Shown: positions 25,355-34,769 of the stretch, one piece after another | Position numbering within the stretch: position 1 is the first letter of the stretch | How the letters are laid out: each line of letters starts with the position of its first letter | DNA from: Paracoccus aestuarii | GTDB lineage: Bacteria; Pseudomonadota; Alphaproteobacteria; Rhodobacterales; Rhodobacteraceae | Assembly (NCBI RefSeq): GCF_028553885.1 | Contig: NZ_CP067169.1 | Span: 124,001 to 188,000 of the forward strand | DNA: 64,000 bases | Direction: 5' to 3' | Position numbers and translations under genes: made by a program | The notes under the pieces: generated by a model | Seen by the model: the letters and a program-made list of their open reading frames with translations, nothing else | Told to the model about the DNA's origin: nothing | Database searches by the model: none

Positions 25355-26587
25355 ATGGCACAACGCACCCTTCAGCAGAAGCTGGCAATCCTGTCGGATG
25401 CCGCGAAATACGACGCCTCCTGCGCATCCAGCGGGACAACCCGGCGCGATTCGCGTTCGGGCGGGATCGGATCGGCGGGGGGCAGCGGGATCTGTCACGC
25501 CTATACGCCGGACGGGCGCTGCATCAGCCTGCTGAAGATCCTTATGACGAATTTCTGCATCTTCGACTGCGCCTATTGCATCAACCGCGTCAGCAGCAAT
25601 GTCGAACGCGCCCGGTTCTCGCCCGAGGAGGTGGTGCGGCTGACGCTGGAATTCTATCGCCGCAACATGATCGAGGGGTTGTTTTTGTCCTCGGGCATCA
25701 TCCGCAGCCCTGACCAGACCATGGGCGACATGGTGCGCATCGCGCGGATGCTGCGGGTCGATCACGGGTTCAAGGGATACATCCACCTCAAGACCATTCC
25801 CGACGCGGCCCCGGACCTGGTGGCCGAGGCGGGGCTCTATGCCGACCGGCTCTCCATCAATATCGAGCTGCCCCAGGATGCCAGCCTGCGCCAGCTGGCC
25901 CCCGAAAAGCGCCCCGAGACGATCCGCGCCGCCATGGCCGATGTGCGCTTGGGCCGCGAGGCCGCCAAGGACCGGACCTTCACCGGCAAGCGCCCGCCGC
26001 GGTTTGCGCCCGCGGGCCAGTCCACGCAGATGATCGTGGGGGCCGATCAGGCGACGGATCGCGACATCCTGCGGACCTCGGCCAATCTCTATTCCGGGTA
26101 TCAGCTGAAGCGGGTCTATTATTCGGCCTTCTCGCCCATCCCCGATAGCTCGGCCGCGCTGCCGCTCATCAAGCCGCCCCTGATGCGGGAACATCGCCTC
26201 TATCAGGCGGATTGGCTGATGCGCTTTTACGGCTTCGATGCCGAGGAGATCGGGGCGGCGCATCCCTCGGGCAATCTGGATCTGGCCATCGACCCCAAGC
26301 TGGCCTGGGCCTTGGCCAATCGCGCGCAATTCCCGGTCGATGTGGCCCGCGCCCCGCGCGAGATGCTGCTGCGCGTGCCGGGTTTCGGCACCAAGACGGT
26401 CACCCGCATCCTGGCGGCGCGGCGCAGCGGGCCGGTGCGCTATCAGGACCTGCTGCGGATGGGGGCGATCATGTCCAAGGCGCAGCCCTTCGTGACGCTG
26501 CCGGACTGGTCCCCCGGCGCGCTGACCGACAGCGCGGGCCTGCGTGCGCGCTTCGCCCCCGCGCCCGAGCAATTGTCGCTGTTCTGA
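25355..26587 (+). CDS. Putative DNA modification/repair radical SAM protein
   Basis: The 410-residue protein has the radical-SAM cluster motif CxxxCxxC at Cys68, Cys72 and Cys75 (CIFDCAYC). The C-terminus carries a helix-hairpin-helix-like segment (LLRVPGFGTKTVTRIL) expected to contact DNA. It belongs to the conserved family that is always paired with an UdgX or UDG-like protein. The reaction is unknown. The ATG at 25355 was chosen at the conserved start MAQRTLQQKLAIL. The following gene overlaps its stop by one base (TGATG), confirming coupling. Confidence 0.9.
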   Translation: MAQRTLQQKLAILSDAAKYDASCASSGTTRRDSRSGGIGSAGGSGICHAYTPDGRCISLLKILMTNFCIFDCAYCINRVSSNVERARFSPEEVVRLTLEFYRRNMIEGLFLSSGIIRSPDQTMGDMVRIARMLRVDHGFKGYIHLKTIPDAAPDLVAEAGLYADRLSINIELPQDASLRQLAPEKRPETIRAAMADVRLGREAAKDRTFTGKRPPRFAPAGQSTQMIVGADQATDRDILRTSANLYSGYQLKRVYYSAFSPIPDSSAALPLIKPPLMREHRLYQADWLMRFYGFDAEEIGAAHPSGNLDLAIDPKLAWALANRAQFPVDVARAPREMLLRVPGFGTKTVTRILAARRSGPVRYQDLLRMGAIMSKAQPFVTLPDWSPGALTDSAGLRARFAPAPEQLSLF

Positions 26588-28008
26588 TGATCCGGGTCAC
26601 GCTGCCCCGCTTTGGCCGTTTCGACGCCTGGCGGGCGGCGGCGCGCGATCTTGCCAGCGCCCGCATCGCGCCCCAGGACGTGACCTGGGCCGATCCGGAC
26701 ACGCCGCCCGACCTGTTCGGCGCCGATCCCGCGCCGCCGCCGGGCGATCACCCGGTCACCGCCACCCGGGATTTCCTGCAGCTTGCCCGCCAGGTCGCCA
26801 GCCATTCCGACCCCGAACGCTGGTCGCTGATCTATGCGGCCTTGATGCGGGCGCAGGCGGATCGGCGGTTCCTGTCGAACCCCGCCGATCCGATGCTGGA
26901 CCGGATGACGCGCATGGCGAAATCGGTGCGGCGCGACATCCACAAGATGCATGCCTTCGTGCGGTTCCACGAACTGCCCTCGGAGGGGCCGCGCCGGGCC
27001 TTCGGGGCTTGGTTCGAGCCCGAACATCCCATCCTGGAGGCGGGCACGCCCTTCTTTGCCAAGCGCTTCGCCGACATGGACTGGCTGATCGCGACGCCCG
27101 AGGGCACGGCACGCTTTGCCGGCGGGGCCATCGCCTATGACGATCCGGCCCCGCGCCCCGACCTGCCCGATGATGCCAGCCACGGCCTGTGGCAGACCTA
27201 TTTCGCCAATATCTTCAACCCGGCGCGCATCAAGACCCAAGCGATGCGGTCCGAGATGCCCAAGAAATACTGGAAGAACCTGCCCGAGACGCGGCTGATC
27301 CCCGAGATGCTGTCCGACGCCCCCCGCCGCGTCCAGGCCATGCGCGAGGCGGGCGCGACCGAGGCCCCGGCCTTTGCCCCCAAGGTCACCGCCCGCATCC
27401 GCCAAGCCCCCGATAACAGCCCGCCGCAGACGCTGGACCAAGCCGCCGCGCAGGCCGCGCGCTGCACGCGCTGCGAATTGTGCCATGCCGCGACCCAGAC
27501 CGTCTGGGGCCGGGGCGATCCCGCGGCATCCCTGATGATGGTGGGCGAGGCGCCGGGCGACCAGGAGGATCTGGCCGGGCGCGCTTTCGTGGGGCCCGCC
27601 GGGCAGCTTCTAGAACGCACCATGGCCGAGGCCGGGCTGTCCCCCGACCGCGCCTGGATGACCAATGCGGTCAAGCATTTCCGCTTCACCCCCCGCGGCA
27701 AGCGGCGTTTGCACCAGTCGCCCGACCGCAGCCATGTGGATCAGTGCCGCTGGTGGCTGGAACAGGAACGTCGCCTGATCACGCCGCGCCTGACCTTGGC
27801 CTTGGGCGCGACGGCGGCGCAGGCGCTGACCGGCAATCGCGCCCCCCTGACCCCGCGCCGGGGCAGGGTCGAGACCGCATTCGACGGCGGCCCGGTCCTG
27901 ATCACCTGGCATCCCAGCCTGATCCTGCGCCTGCCGCCGGACCGCGCGCCCGCGGCGCTGGAGGAGCTGCGCGGCGATCTGGCGCAGGCGGCGCGGATGG
28001 TGGCCTGA
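26587..28008 (+). CDS. DUF4130 - UdgX fusion, uracil-DNA binding repair protein
   Basis: The 473-residue protein fuses an N-terminal DUF4130 domain (about residues 1-250) to a UdgX domain (about 280-473). The UdgX part has iron-sulfur cysteines in CTRCELC (293, 296, 299), the UDG motif GEAPGDQEDLAG, and the motif GKRRLH ending in His376. In mycobacterial UdgX the equivalent His forms a covalent bond with the abasic site after uracil excision. Leu replaces the usual Ile of KRRIH. It is coupled to the radical SAM gene by a one-base overlap. The joint pathway is not established. Confidence 0.9.
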   Translation: MIRVTLPRFGRFDAWRAAARDLASARIAPQDVTWADPDTPPDLFGADPAPPPGDHPVTATRDFLQLARQVASHSDPERWSLIYAALMRAQADRRFLSNPADPMLDRMTRMAKSVRRDIHKMHAFVRFHELPSEGPRRAFGAWFEPEHPILEAGTPFFAKRFADMDWLIATPEGTARFAGGAIAYDDPAPRPDLPDDASHGLWQTYFANIFNPARIKTQAMRSEMPKKYWKNLPETRLIPEMLSDAPRRVQAMREAGATEAPAFAPKVTARIRQAPDNSPPQTLDQAAAQAARCTRCELCHAATQTVWGRGDPAASLMMVGEAPGDQEDLAGRAFVGPAGQLLERTMAEAGLSPDRAWMTNAVKHFRFTPRGKRRLHQSPDRSHVDQCRWWLEQERRLITPRLTLALGATAAQALTGNRAPLTPRRGRVETAFDGGPVLITWHPSLILRLPPDRAPAALEELRGDLAQAARMVA

Positions 28009-28012
28009 GACC

Positions 28013-28923
28013 TCAGCCGAAGACCGACCAGCCGGTGAATTCCGACAGCCGTTCGGCGGCCAGGGTCCCCATCTGGGAATTGCCCCAGCCATCCAGCCCC
28101 GGCGACCAGATCGCGATCGAGGCCTTGCCCGGCGCGATGACCAGCAGCCCGCCGCCCACGCCTGATTTCGCGGGCATGCCCACGCGGAAGGCGAAATTGC
28201 CCGACCCGTCATATTGCCCGCAGGTCATCATCAGCGCGTTGATGCGCCGCTGTTTCACCGGGGCCAGCAGGTCCGGCGCGCAGGACAGCCCGGCGATGAC
28301 CCGGCCCGCGCGGGCCAGCTGGATGCAGGACATCTCGATCGCGCATTGTGGACATAGGTGCCGATCACATGGTCCGGCGGATTGCGCAGGTTGCCGAAGC
28401 TGCGCAGGTAATGGGCCAAGGCCGCGTTGCGGTATCCGGTCCGGGCCTCGGACCGGGCGACGGCCTTGTCGATATGGATGTCGTCATCCTCGGCGGCGGT
28501 GCGGATGAAGCCCAGGATCTCGGACAGGGTCAGCTGGGGGCTGCGGCCGCGCAGCAATTCGTCGGTGACGACGATGGCGCCCGCATTGATGAAGGGGTTG
28601 CGGGGGCGGCCCTTCTCCTGCTCCAGCAGCAGAATGGAATCGAAGCGGTCGCCCGAGGGTTCGCGGCCCACGCGCAGCCACAGCTGTTCGCCGATGCGGC
28701 CCAGGACGCAGGCCAGCGCGAAGACCTTGCTGACCGACTGGATCGAGAAGCGCTGATCGGCCTGTCCCGCGGTCAGGACCTGCCCGTCCGCCAGGGCGAC
28801 CGCGATGCCGAACTGGTCGGGGGCGATGCCGGCCAGTTCGGGGATGTAATCGGCGACCTTACCCCAATCGGCGGCCTTGCGGATGTCGCGGTCCAGATCC
28901 TGCAGAAATCGTTCCAGCGTCAT
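28013..28923 (-). pseudogene. glsA: Glutaminase with a one-base frameshift
   Basis: Two minus-strand frames together give a complete serine-dependent glutaminase (glutamine to glutamate plus ammonia). The N-terminal part (28923 to about 28350) has the catalytic Ser-x-x-Lys in FSIQSVSKVFAL, with NPFINAGAIV and GTYVHN. The C-terminal part (about 28345 to 28013) continues [18 protein letters not shown] to GWSVFG. A single missing base near 28346, between His-Asn and the expected Cys, shifts the frame. The span of 911 nt equals a 303-304 residue gene minus one base. It may be a real mutation or a base-calling error. Confidence 0.85.
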
Positions 28924-28978
28924 GGCGCCCCCCTGTTGCTGGTCCGCCTATGCCGTGAAACGGGCCGCCGGGAAACGC

Positions 28979-30202
28979 CTAAAGCGGCTGGCCCGCCAGC
29001 AGCCGTGGCATGGGCGCCACGGCCAGCCCCGCCGCCTGGCGCATGAAGCCGCGGCGCAGGCCCGGCAGCGCCTGGACCAGGCCCATCCCCAGGCCCCGCA
29101 TCCCCGCCACGACCGGCGCGGCGGTCGCGAACAGCCGGTTCACCGCATCCATGCCCAAGGCCAGCGCCGTCGCATCCGGCCTGCGCCAGGCCTGATAGCG
29201 TTCGAGGACCAGCAGGCTGCCGATATCCTCGCCCCGGCGGGCGGCATCGACCAGCACTTCGGCCAGGGCGGCGACGTCGCGCAGGCCCAGGTTGAGGCCC
29301 TGGCCCGCGATGGGATGGACCCCATGCGCCGCATCGCCGACCAGCGCGATGCGGTCCAGCGCATAGGTCTCGGCCAGCGAGATCGACAGCGGATAGGTGA
29401 AGCGCGGCCCGGCCAGCGACAGATCGCCCAGGAAATCGCCGAAGCGCGGGCGCAGGACCTCTAGGAAGGCGTCGTCCTCCAGTGTGGAGATGGCGGTGGC
29501 GTTGGCGGTCGTCTCGGACCAGACGATGTTGCTGCGATTGCCGGGCAAAGGCAGGATCGCCAAGGGACCCGTCGCCATGAAATACTGATGCGCGATGCCC
29601 TGATGGGGCAGGGCATGGTCGATGGCCGCGACCAGCGCGGTCTGGCCGTAATCCCAGCCCTGACGCCGGATGCCCGCCCGGGTGGCAACCCCCGATCCGC
29701 GCCCGTCCGCGCCGACCAGCAGGCGCGCCGTCAGCCGCTGACCGTCGGACAGGATGGCGGTGACGCCCGCCGGGCCGACCTCCTGGCCGGTGACCGACAG
29801 GCCGGGCAGGGTGGTGACCGCGCCCTCCATCGCCTCGGTCAGGGCGGCGTGCAGGAAGCGGTCCTCCAGCATGTGGCCCACGGGCCCCTCGCCCAGCTCG
29901 GCGCTGTCGAAATGCAGCAGGAAATGGCCCGCGCCTTCGCCGGGTTGGCCTTGGCTGGCCTTGATCTGATGGATGGGCTGGGCGTCGGGGGCCAGCCGGT
30001 CCCAAAGCCCAAGCGCCCCCAGCACCCGCACCGAGGCGATGGCCAGCGAATAGGCCCGCCCGTCGAAGCCCGCCCCCGACCGCGCCCGCGCGGGGCGCGG
30101 ATCAACCACCGCCACGCGCAGCCCGACCTGGGCCAGCGCCAGGGCCAGCGTCGGGCCGTTCAGCCCGCCCCCGGCAATCAGAACGTCGAAATCCTGTGTC
30201 AT
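28979..30202 (-). CDS. UbiH/UbiF/Coq6-family FAD-dependent hydroxylase
   Basis: The 407-residue flavoprotein monooxygenase probably hydroxylates the ubiquinone ring. The N-terminal FAD motif is VLIAGGGLNGPTLALALAQ. The family DG motif lies in LLVGADGRGSGVATRAGI and the second FAD motif is DRIALVGDAAHGVHPIAGQGLN. The length is normal. It starts at an ATG at 30202 and is separated by 49 bases from the SDR gene upstream on the same strand. Which ring position it modifies cannot be told from sequence. Confidence 0.88.
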   Translation of the reverse strand: MTQDFDVLIAGGGLNGPTLALALAQVGLRVAVVDPRPARARSGAGFDGRAYSLAIASVRVLGALGLWDRLAPDAQPIHQIKASQGQPGEGAGHFLLHFDSAELGEGPVGHMLEDRFLHAALTEAMEGAVTTLPGLSVTGQEVGPAGVTAILSDGQRLTARLLVGADGRGSGVATRAGIRRQGWDYGQTALVAAIDHALPHQGIAHQYFMATGPLAILPLPGNRSNIVWSETTANATAISTLEDDAFLEVLRPRFGDFLGDLSLAGPRFTYPLSISLAETYALDRIALVGDAAHGVHPIAGQGLNLGLRDVAALAEVLVDAARRGEDIGSLLVLERYQAWRRPDATALALGMDAVNRLFATAAPVVAGMRGLGMGLVQALPGLRRGFMRQAAGLAVAPMPRLLAGQPL

Positions 30203-30251
30203 GCCGGGCAGCTTGCACGGACGCGGGGCAAAGGCAATGCGGCGCGCGGCC

Positions 30252-31103
30252 TCAGGATTCCGCCGCCAGCAGCGCGGCCAGCCCGCTGCGGTAATCGGGG
30301 TGGCGCAGGGTCACGCCCAGATCGCGCTTGATGCGGTCGTTCCGGACCCGCTTGCTGTCGGCATAGAAGGACCGCGCCATGGGCGACATCTGCGCTTGGT
30401 CAAATCGCACCTCGGGCGGCAAAGGCAGGCCCAGCAGGGTGGCCGCATGGCCGATCACGTCCTGGGGCGGGGCCGGGTCGTCGTCGCAGACATTGTAGAT
30501 GCCGATGGGCGCGGGCGCCTCGATCGAGGCCAGCAGGACCTGGGCGATATCCTCGACATGGATGCGCGAGAAGACCTGGCCCGGCTTGATGATGCGCCGC
30601 GCGGTGCCGTCGCGGACCTTCTGGAAGGGGCCGCGTCCGGGGCCGTAGATCCCCGCCAGCCGGAAGATGTGCAAGGGCAGGTCATGGGCGCGGGCCAGAT
30701 CCTGCCAGTCGCCCTCGGCGCGGATGCGGGCCTGGCCGCGGGGGCCGGATCCGTCCAGAGCGGAATCCTCGTCCACCCAGCCCCCGTCGCGGTCGCCATA
30801 GACCCCGGTCGTGGACAGATAGCCCAGCCAGCGCGGCCGCGCCCGGGCCAGATCGTCGCGAAAGGCGGCCAGGACCGGGTCGCCGCCCGCGGTGGGCGCG
30901 GTGCTGACCAGGATGGCGTCGGCATGGGCGATATGCGCGCGCAGCGCATCCTCGGCGCCGGGCCAGATCAGCGGATCGGCCCCGGCGGCCGCGACCCGGG
31001 CCGGGTCGTCGCGCGTCGTGCCGGTGACCTGCCAGCCGCGGGCGGTCAGCAGGGGCGTCAGATAGCCGGCGGAATAGCCGTGACCGAAAACGAGCATCTT
31101 CAT
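30252..31103 (-). CDS. NAD(P)-dependent epimerase/dehydratase-like protein (extended SDR)
   Basis: The 283-residue protein resembles the YeeZ type of atypical extended SDRs. The N-terminal nucleotide motif is LVFGHGYSAGYLTPLL, with LGYLSTTGVYGDRDGGWVDE (the YGD block replacing the usual YxxxK) and FRLAGIYGPGRGPFQ. The ATG at 31103 is the first conserved residue; a longer frame through amn is a shadow. It is divergent from the AMP nucleosidase gene. The physiological substrate is unknown. Confidence 0.8.
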   Translation of the reverse strand: MKMLVFGHGYSAGYLTPLLTARGWQVTGTTRDDPARVAAAGADPLIWPGAEDALRAHIAHADAILVSTAPTAGGDPVLAAFRDDLARARPRWLGYLSTTGVYGDRDGGWVDEDSALDGSGPRGQARIRAEGDWQDLARAHDLPLHIFRLAGIYGPGRGPFQKVRDGTARRIIKPGQVFSRIHVEDIAQVLLASIEAPAPIGIYNVCDDDPAPPQDVIGHAATLLGLPLPPEVRFDQAQMSPMARSFYADSKRVRNDRIKRDLGVTLRHPDYRSGLAALLAAES

Positions 31104-31196
31104 GACGGCACCGTAACGGGGCGCGCGGGGCTGCGCCAGACGCTTGCCTGCCGCACGCCGCGCTGGCAGGGTCTTGGGCAAAGAAGGACGATGCCG

Positions 31197-32681
31197 ATGA
31201 CGACCGATCCCCGCTTCCTGCCGACCACCACCCCCGATGCCGCCGACCGCCACAGCTTCACCGATGCCGCCGAGGCGGTGGCCCGGCTGCGCGCGCTCTA
31301 TGACCAGGCGACGCAGTTCCTGCTGGGGCATTTCATGCGCGTTCTGGAAGGGGCCCAGCCCGAGGCCCGCTATCGCGCCTTCTACCCCGAGATCCGGCTG
31401 ACCGTCCCGACCCATGGCAAGTTCGACAGCCGCCTGTCCTTCGGCCATGTGGTGGCGCCGGGGGTCTATGCCGCGACGATCACCCGGCCCGACCTCTTCG
31501 GCCGCTACCTGGAGGAACAGGTCGCCCTGCTGATGCGCAATCACGGCGTGCCGGTCAGCATCGGCCCGTCGGACACGCCCATGCCGGTCCATTTCGCCGT
31601 CGCCGCCCAGAGCGACCTGGCCGTCCCGCAGGAGGGGGTGCTGGGCTTCAGCCTGCGCGACGTCTTCGACGTGCCGGACCTGAACACGATGAACGACGAC
31701 ATCGTGAACGGCGTCGCGGGGCCGATGCCCGATGGCAGCCAGCACCTGGCGGCCTTCACCGCGCAGCGGGTGGATTATTCGCTGGCGCGGCTGTCGCATT
31801 ACACCGCCACCGCGCCCGAGCATTTCCAGAACTTCGTGCTGTTCACCAACTATCAGTTCTATGTGGACGAATTCGAGGCCTATGCCCGGCGGGTGCTGGC
31901 CGAGCCGGGCCTGGGCTATACCGGCTTCGTGGCGCCGGGCAACCAGGTGATCGACGGGCCGGAGGGCGTGATCGCGCCCCTGCCCAAGATGCCGCAGATG
32001 CCGACCTATCACCTCAAGCGCCCGAACGGGCAGGGGATCACCCTGGTCAATATCGGGGTGGGGCCGTCCAACGCCAAGACCGCCACCGACCATATCGCGG
32101 TGCTGCGCCCGCATGCCTGGCTGATGGTCGGCCATTGCGCGGGGCTGCGCAACGGCCAGTCCCTGGGCGATTTCGTCCTGGCCCATGCCTATCTGCGCGA
32201 GGATCACGTGCTGGACGACGATCTGCCGGTCTGGGTGCCCATTCCCGCCCTGGCCGAGGTGCAGGTCGCCCTGCAGGAGGCCGTGGCCGAGGTCACCAAG
32301 CTGGAAGGCTACGAGCTGAAGCGCATCATGCGCACCGGCACCGTCGCGACCATCGACAACCGCAACTGGGAATTGCGCGATCATTCCGGCCCGGTCCACC
32401 GCCTGTCGCTGTCGCGCGCCGTGGCGCTGGACATGGAAAGCGCCACCATCGCCGCCAACGGGTTCCGGTTCCGGGTGCCCTATGGCACGCTGCTCTGTGT
32501 CAGCGACAAGCCGCTGCATGGCGAATTGAAGCTGCCGGGCATGGCCACGGATTTCTATCGCACCCAGGTGGCCAACCACCTGCTGATCGGAATCCGCGCC
32601 ATGGAGAAGCTGCGCGAGATGCCCTTGGAGAAGATCCATTCCCGCAAGCTGCGGTCCTTCAGCGAGACCGCCTTCCTGTGA
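31197..32681 (+). CDS. amn: AMP nucleosidase
   Basis: The 494-residue enzyme hydrolyses AMP to adenine and ribose 5-phosphate. The N-terminal Amn-specific domain (about 1-180) includes TVPTHGKFDSRLSFGHV. The C-terminal nucleoside-phosphorylase fold has LVNIGVGPSNAKTATDH, MVGHCAGLRNGQSLGDF and ALDMESATIAANGFRFRVP, with the purine-site Glu. I chose the ATG at 31197, eight bases after AAGGA, over the ATG at 31191, which is too close. The length matches E. coli Amn. Confidence 0.93.
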   Translation: MTTDPRFLPTTTPDAADRHSFTDAAEAVARLRALYDQATQFLLGHFMRVLEGAQPEARYRAFYPEIRLTVPTHGKFDSRLSFGHVVAPGVYAATITRPDLFGRYLEEQVALLMRNHGVPVSIGPSDTPMPVHFAVAAQSDLAVPQEGVLGFSLRDVFDVPDLNTMNDDIVNGVAGPMPDGSQHLAAFTAQRVDYSLARLSHYTATAPEHFQNFVLFTNYQFYVDEFEAYARRVLAEPGLGYTGFVAPGNQVIDGPEGVIAPLPKMPQMPTYHLKRPNGQGITLVNIGVGPSNAKTATDHIAVLRPHAWLMVGHCAGLRNGQSLGDFVLAHAYLREDHVLDDDLPVWVPIPALAEVQVALQEAVAEVTKLEGYELKRIMRTGTVATIDNRNWELRDHSGPVHRLSLSRAVALDMESATIAANGFRFRVPYGTLLCVSDKPLHGELKLPGMATDFYRTQVANHLLIGIRAMEKLREMPLEKIHSRKLRSFSETAFL

Positions 32682-32827
32682 CGTGACGCCGAAACGCCAG
32701 CAAACGCGGGTTTTCGCGCGCGGGGCGAAAAAGGCTTGATCTGCCGCGCAAAACCGTGTGTAGCAGGCGATATGCCGCGAAAGGCGCTAATTTTGGCCCG
32801 GTGGAACAGGGCAAGAGGAGACAGACC

Positions 32828-33127
32828 ATGGCTACGGCTTCTGCCAAACCGATGACCAAGACCCAGCTGGTGGCGACGCTCGCCGAGGAAATGGGTTCGG
32901 ACAAGAAATCGGCCTCGGCCGCCCTGGACGCGATCGTGGCGATCGTGACCCGCGAAGTCGCCGCCGGCGGTGCCGTGACCCTGCCCGGCATCGGCAAGAT
33001 CGCCTGCCGCGCCCGCCCGGAACGCCAGGTGCGCAACCCGCAGACCCAGGAAATGATGACCAAGCCGGCCGACAAGCAGGTCAAGGTCACCATCGCCAAG
33101 GCGCTGAAGGACAGCGTCAACAGCTGA
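32828..33127 (+). CDS. HU-family nucleoid DNA-binding protein
   Basis: The 99-residue histone-like protein has the HU/IHF dimer fold: the N-terminal helices (MTKTQLVATLAEEMGSDKKSA), the beta-arm entry TLPGIGKIACRARPERQVRNPQTQE and the C-terminal helix VTIAKALKDSV. The AT-rich stretch upstream contains TTGATC as a possible -35 box. A strong terminator follows at 33157. It is a single-gene unit. Confidence 0.92.
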   Translation: MATASAKPMTKTQLVATLAEEMGSDKKSASAALDAIVAIVTREVAAGGAVTLPGIGKIACRARPERQVRNPQTQEMMTKPADKQVKVTIAKALKDSVNS

Positions 33128-33156
33128 ATCCGCTGCGCCATGCGCCGGATGCAAGG

Positions 33157-33185
33157 GGGTCGCGCCGCAGGGCGCGGCCCTTTTC
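33157..33185 (+). terminator. Rho-independent terminator of the HU gene
   Basis: GGGTCGCGCC (33157-33166) pairs with GGCGCGGCCC (33171-33180), with one G-U pair and a GCAG loop, followed by TTTT. Confidence 0.85.
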
Positions 33186-33253
33186 GTTTACCTCTTTCGC
33201 GGTCCTCTGCGGCCTGCTAGCAATTTGCAGATATTGCAGGAAAGGCCCCCGGC

Positions 33254-34144
33254 ATGGACATTCGCGCGATCCTGATGGGGCTGGCCTTTGCGGTCATGTG
33301 GGCATCGGCCTTCACCTCGACCCGGATGATCGTGACCGAGGCGCCGCCGCTGATGGCGCTGTCACTGCGCTTCGCGCTGTCGGGCCTGGTGGGCGTGGCC
33401 ATCGCGCTGGCCATGGGCGAGACATGGCGCGGCCTGACCCGGGCCCAGTGGCGGGCGGTGGTGGTCCTGGGCCTGTGCCAGAACGCGCTCTATCTGGGGT
33501 TGAACTGGACGGCGATGCAATGGATCGAGGCGGGGCTGGCATCCATCATCGCCGCGACCATGCCGCTGATGGTCGCGGCCCTTGGCTGGACCCTGATGGG
33601 GGAACGGCTGCGGCCCATGGGCACGGCCGGTCTGGCCTTGGGCGTGGCGGGGGTGGCGATCATCATGGGCGCGCGCCTGCAGGGGGGCAGCGACGTGACC
33701 GGCATCGTGATGTGCTTCGTGGCGGCGCTGGCCCTGGCGGTGGCGACGCTGACCGTGCGGGGCGCCAGTTCGGGCGGGAACGTGATGATGGTCGTGGGGC
33801 TGCAGATGCTGGTGGGGTCCGTGACCCTGGGCATCCTGGCCCCGTTCCTTGAGACCTGGCAGGTCGCATGGTCGCCGCGCCTGGTTTGGGCCTTCGCCTA
33901 TACGGTGATCGTGCCGGGGCTGCTGGCGACCTGGGTCTGGTTCCTGCTGGTGGGCCGGATCGGGGCGGTCCGGGCGGCGACCTTCCATTTCCTGACGCCC
34001 TTCTTCGGGGTCGCCACCGCCGCCCTGCTGCTGGGCGAGGCGCTTGGCGCGGGCGACGTGCTGGGCGTCGCCATCATCATGGTCGGCATCCTGCTGGTCC
34101 AGCTGTCCAAGGCCCCGCCGGTCAAGCGCCCGCCCCCCAGCTAG
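33254..34144 (+). CDS. DMT-superfamily (EamA) permease
   Basis: The 296-residue protein contains ten hydrophobic helices in two EamA repeats (about 5-135 and 150-285), including LYLGLNWTAMQWIEAGLASI and FFGVATAALLLGEAL in the conserved positions. It likely exports a small metabolite. Its 3' end overlaps the convergent GST-like gene by four bases. It is unrelated in detail to the permease behind leuB. Confidence 0.88.
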   Translation: MDIRAILMGLAFAVMWASAFTSTRMIVTEAPPLMALSLRFALSGLVGVAIALAMGETWRGLTRAQWRAVVVLGLCQNALYLGLNWTAMQWIEAGLASIIAATMPLMVAALGWTLMGERLRPMGTAGLALGVAGVAIIMGARLQGGSDVTGIVMCFVAALALAVATLTVRGASSGGNVMMVVGLQMLVGSVTLGILAPFLETWQVAWSPRLVWAFAYTVIVPGLLATWVWFLLVGRIGAVRAATFHFLTPFFGVATAALLLGEALGAGDVLGVAIIMVGILLVQLSKAPPVKRPPPS

Positions 34145-34707
34145 TCCGCCATCCGCGCCCCGCAGCGCGCCGCCCAGTCCCGGACCGCCGGGCTCAGCTC
34201 CATCTGGTCGCCGAACCACAGGAACACCCCCGAACACAGGATGTCGGCTGCCGAAAACTCCTGCCCCAGCAGGAACGGCCCCTGCGCCAGCGCGGCCTCC
34301 AGCTGCGCCATCGCGGTGGGCATGTCGCGCAGGCTGGCCTGGATCGCGGGATGGGCGATCCCGACCCAGTCCAGGATCATCACCGGCTCCATCACCCCCT
34401 GATAGTGGAACAGCCAGGACAGATAGCGCCCGCGCTGCGGGTGCCCGACCGGCCGGCCGAGCGGCGAATCATGGCGGTCGGTCAGCCACAGCATGATGGC
34501 TCCCCGTTCGCGGACATGATCCGCGCCGTCGACCAGATAGGGGACCTTGCCCTCGGGATGCGGATTGGCCGGATCGCGCGCGCCGCTGCCATCCTGGCGG
34601 GGAATGGTCACCTCGCGGATCTCGTAGTCATCGGCCACGCCCATCAGGCGCAGCAATGTCATGACCCCGTCCGATCGGCTGTCGGGGGAATGGAAGATCG
34701 TCGGCAT
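34141..34707 (-). CDS. Glutathione S-transferase family protein
   Basis: The 188-residue protein has a thioredoxin-like N-terminal domain (FHSPDSRSDGVMTLLRLM, then GKVPYLVDG with the cis-Pro, then ERGAIMLWLTD for the gamma-glutamyl site) and a helical C-terminal domain (FLLGQEFSAADILCSGVFLW). A Ser near residue 7-10 could be the thiol-activating residue. The substrate is unknown. It is divergent from the YafY/WYL regulator across about 60 bp, which may control it. Confidence 0.85.
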   Translation of the reverse strand: MPTIFHSPDSRSDGVMTLLRLMGVADDYEIREVTIPRQDGSGARDPANPHPEGKVPYLVDGADHVRERGAIMLWLTDRHDSPLGRPVGHPQRGRYLSWLFHYQGVMEPVMILDWVGIAHPAIQASLRDMPTAMAQLEAALAQGPFLLGQEFSAADILCSGVFLWFGDQMELSPAVRDWAARCGARMAD

Positions 34708-34769
34708 CGCTTGCCTCCTGTTGTCGACGGGGCCACCATGCGCCCACCCTGCTGACAGAACGAGGCAGC

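Noticed and set aside
30201..31196. N-terminal extension of amn to 826 codons
   Set aside because: The extension is antisense to the SDR gene and has no homology. The true Amn start with a ribosome-binding site is at 31197.
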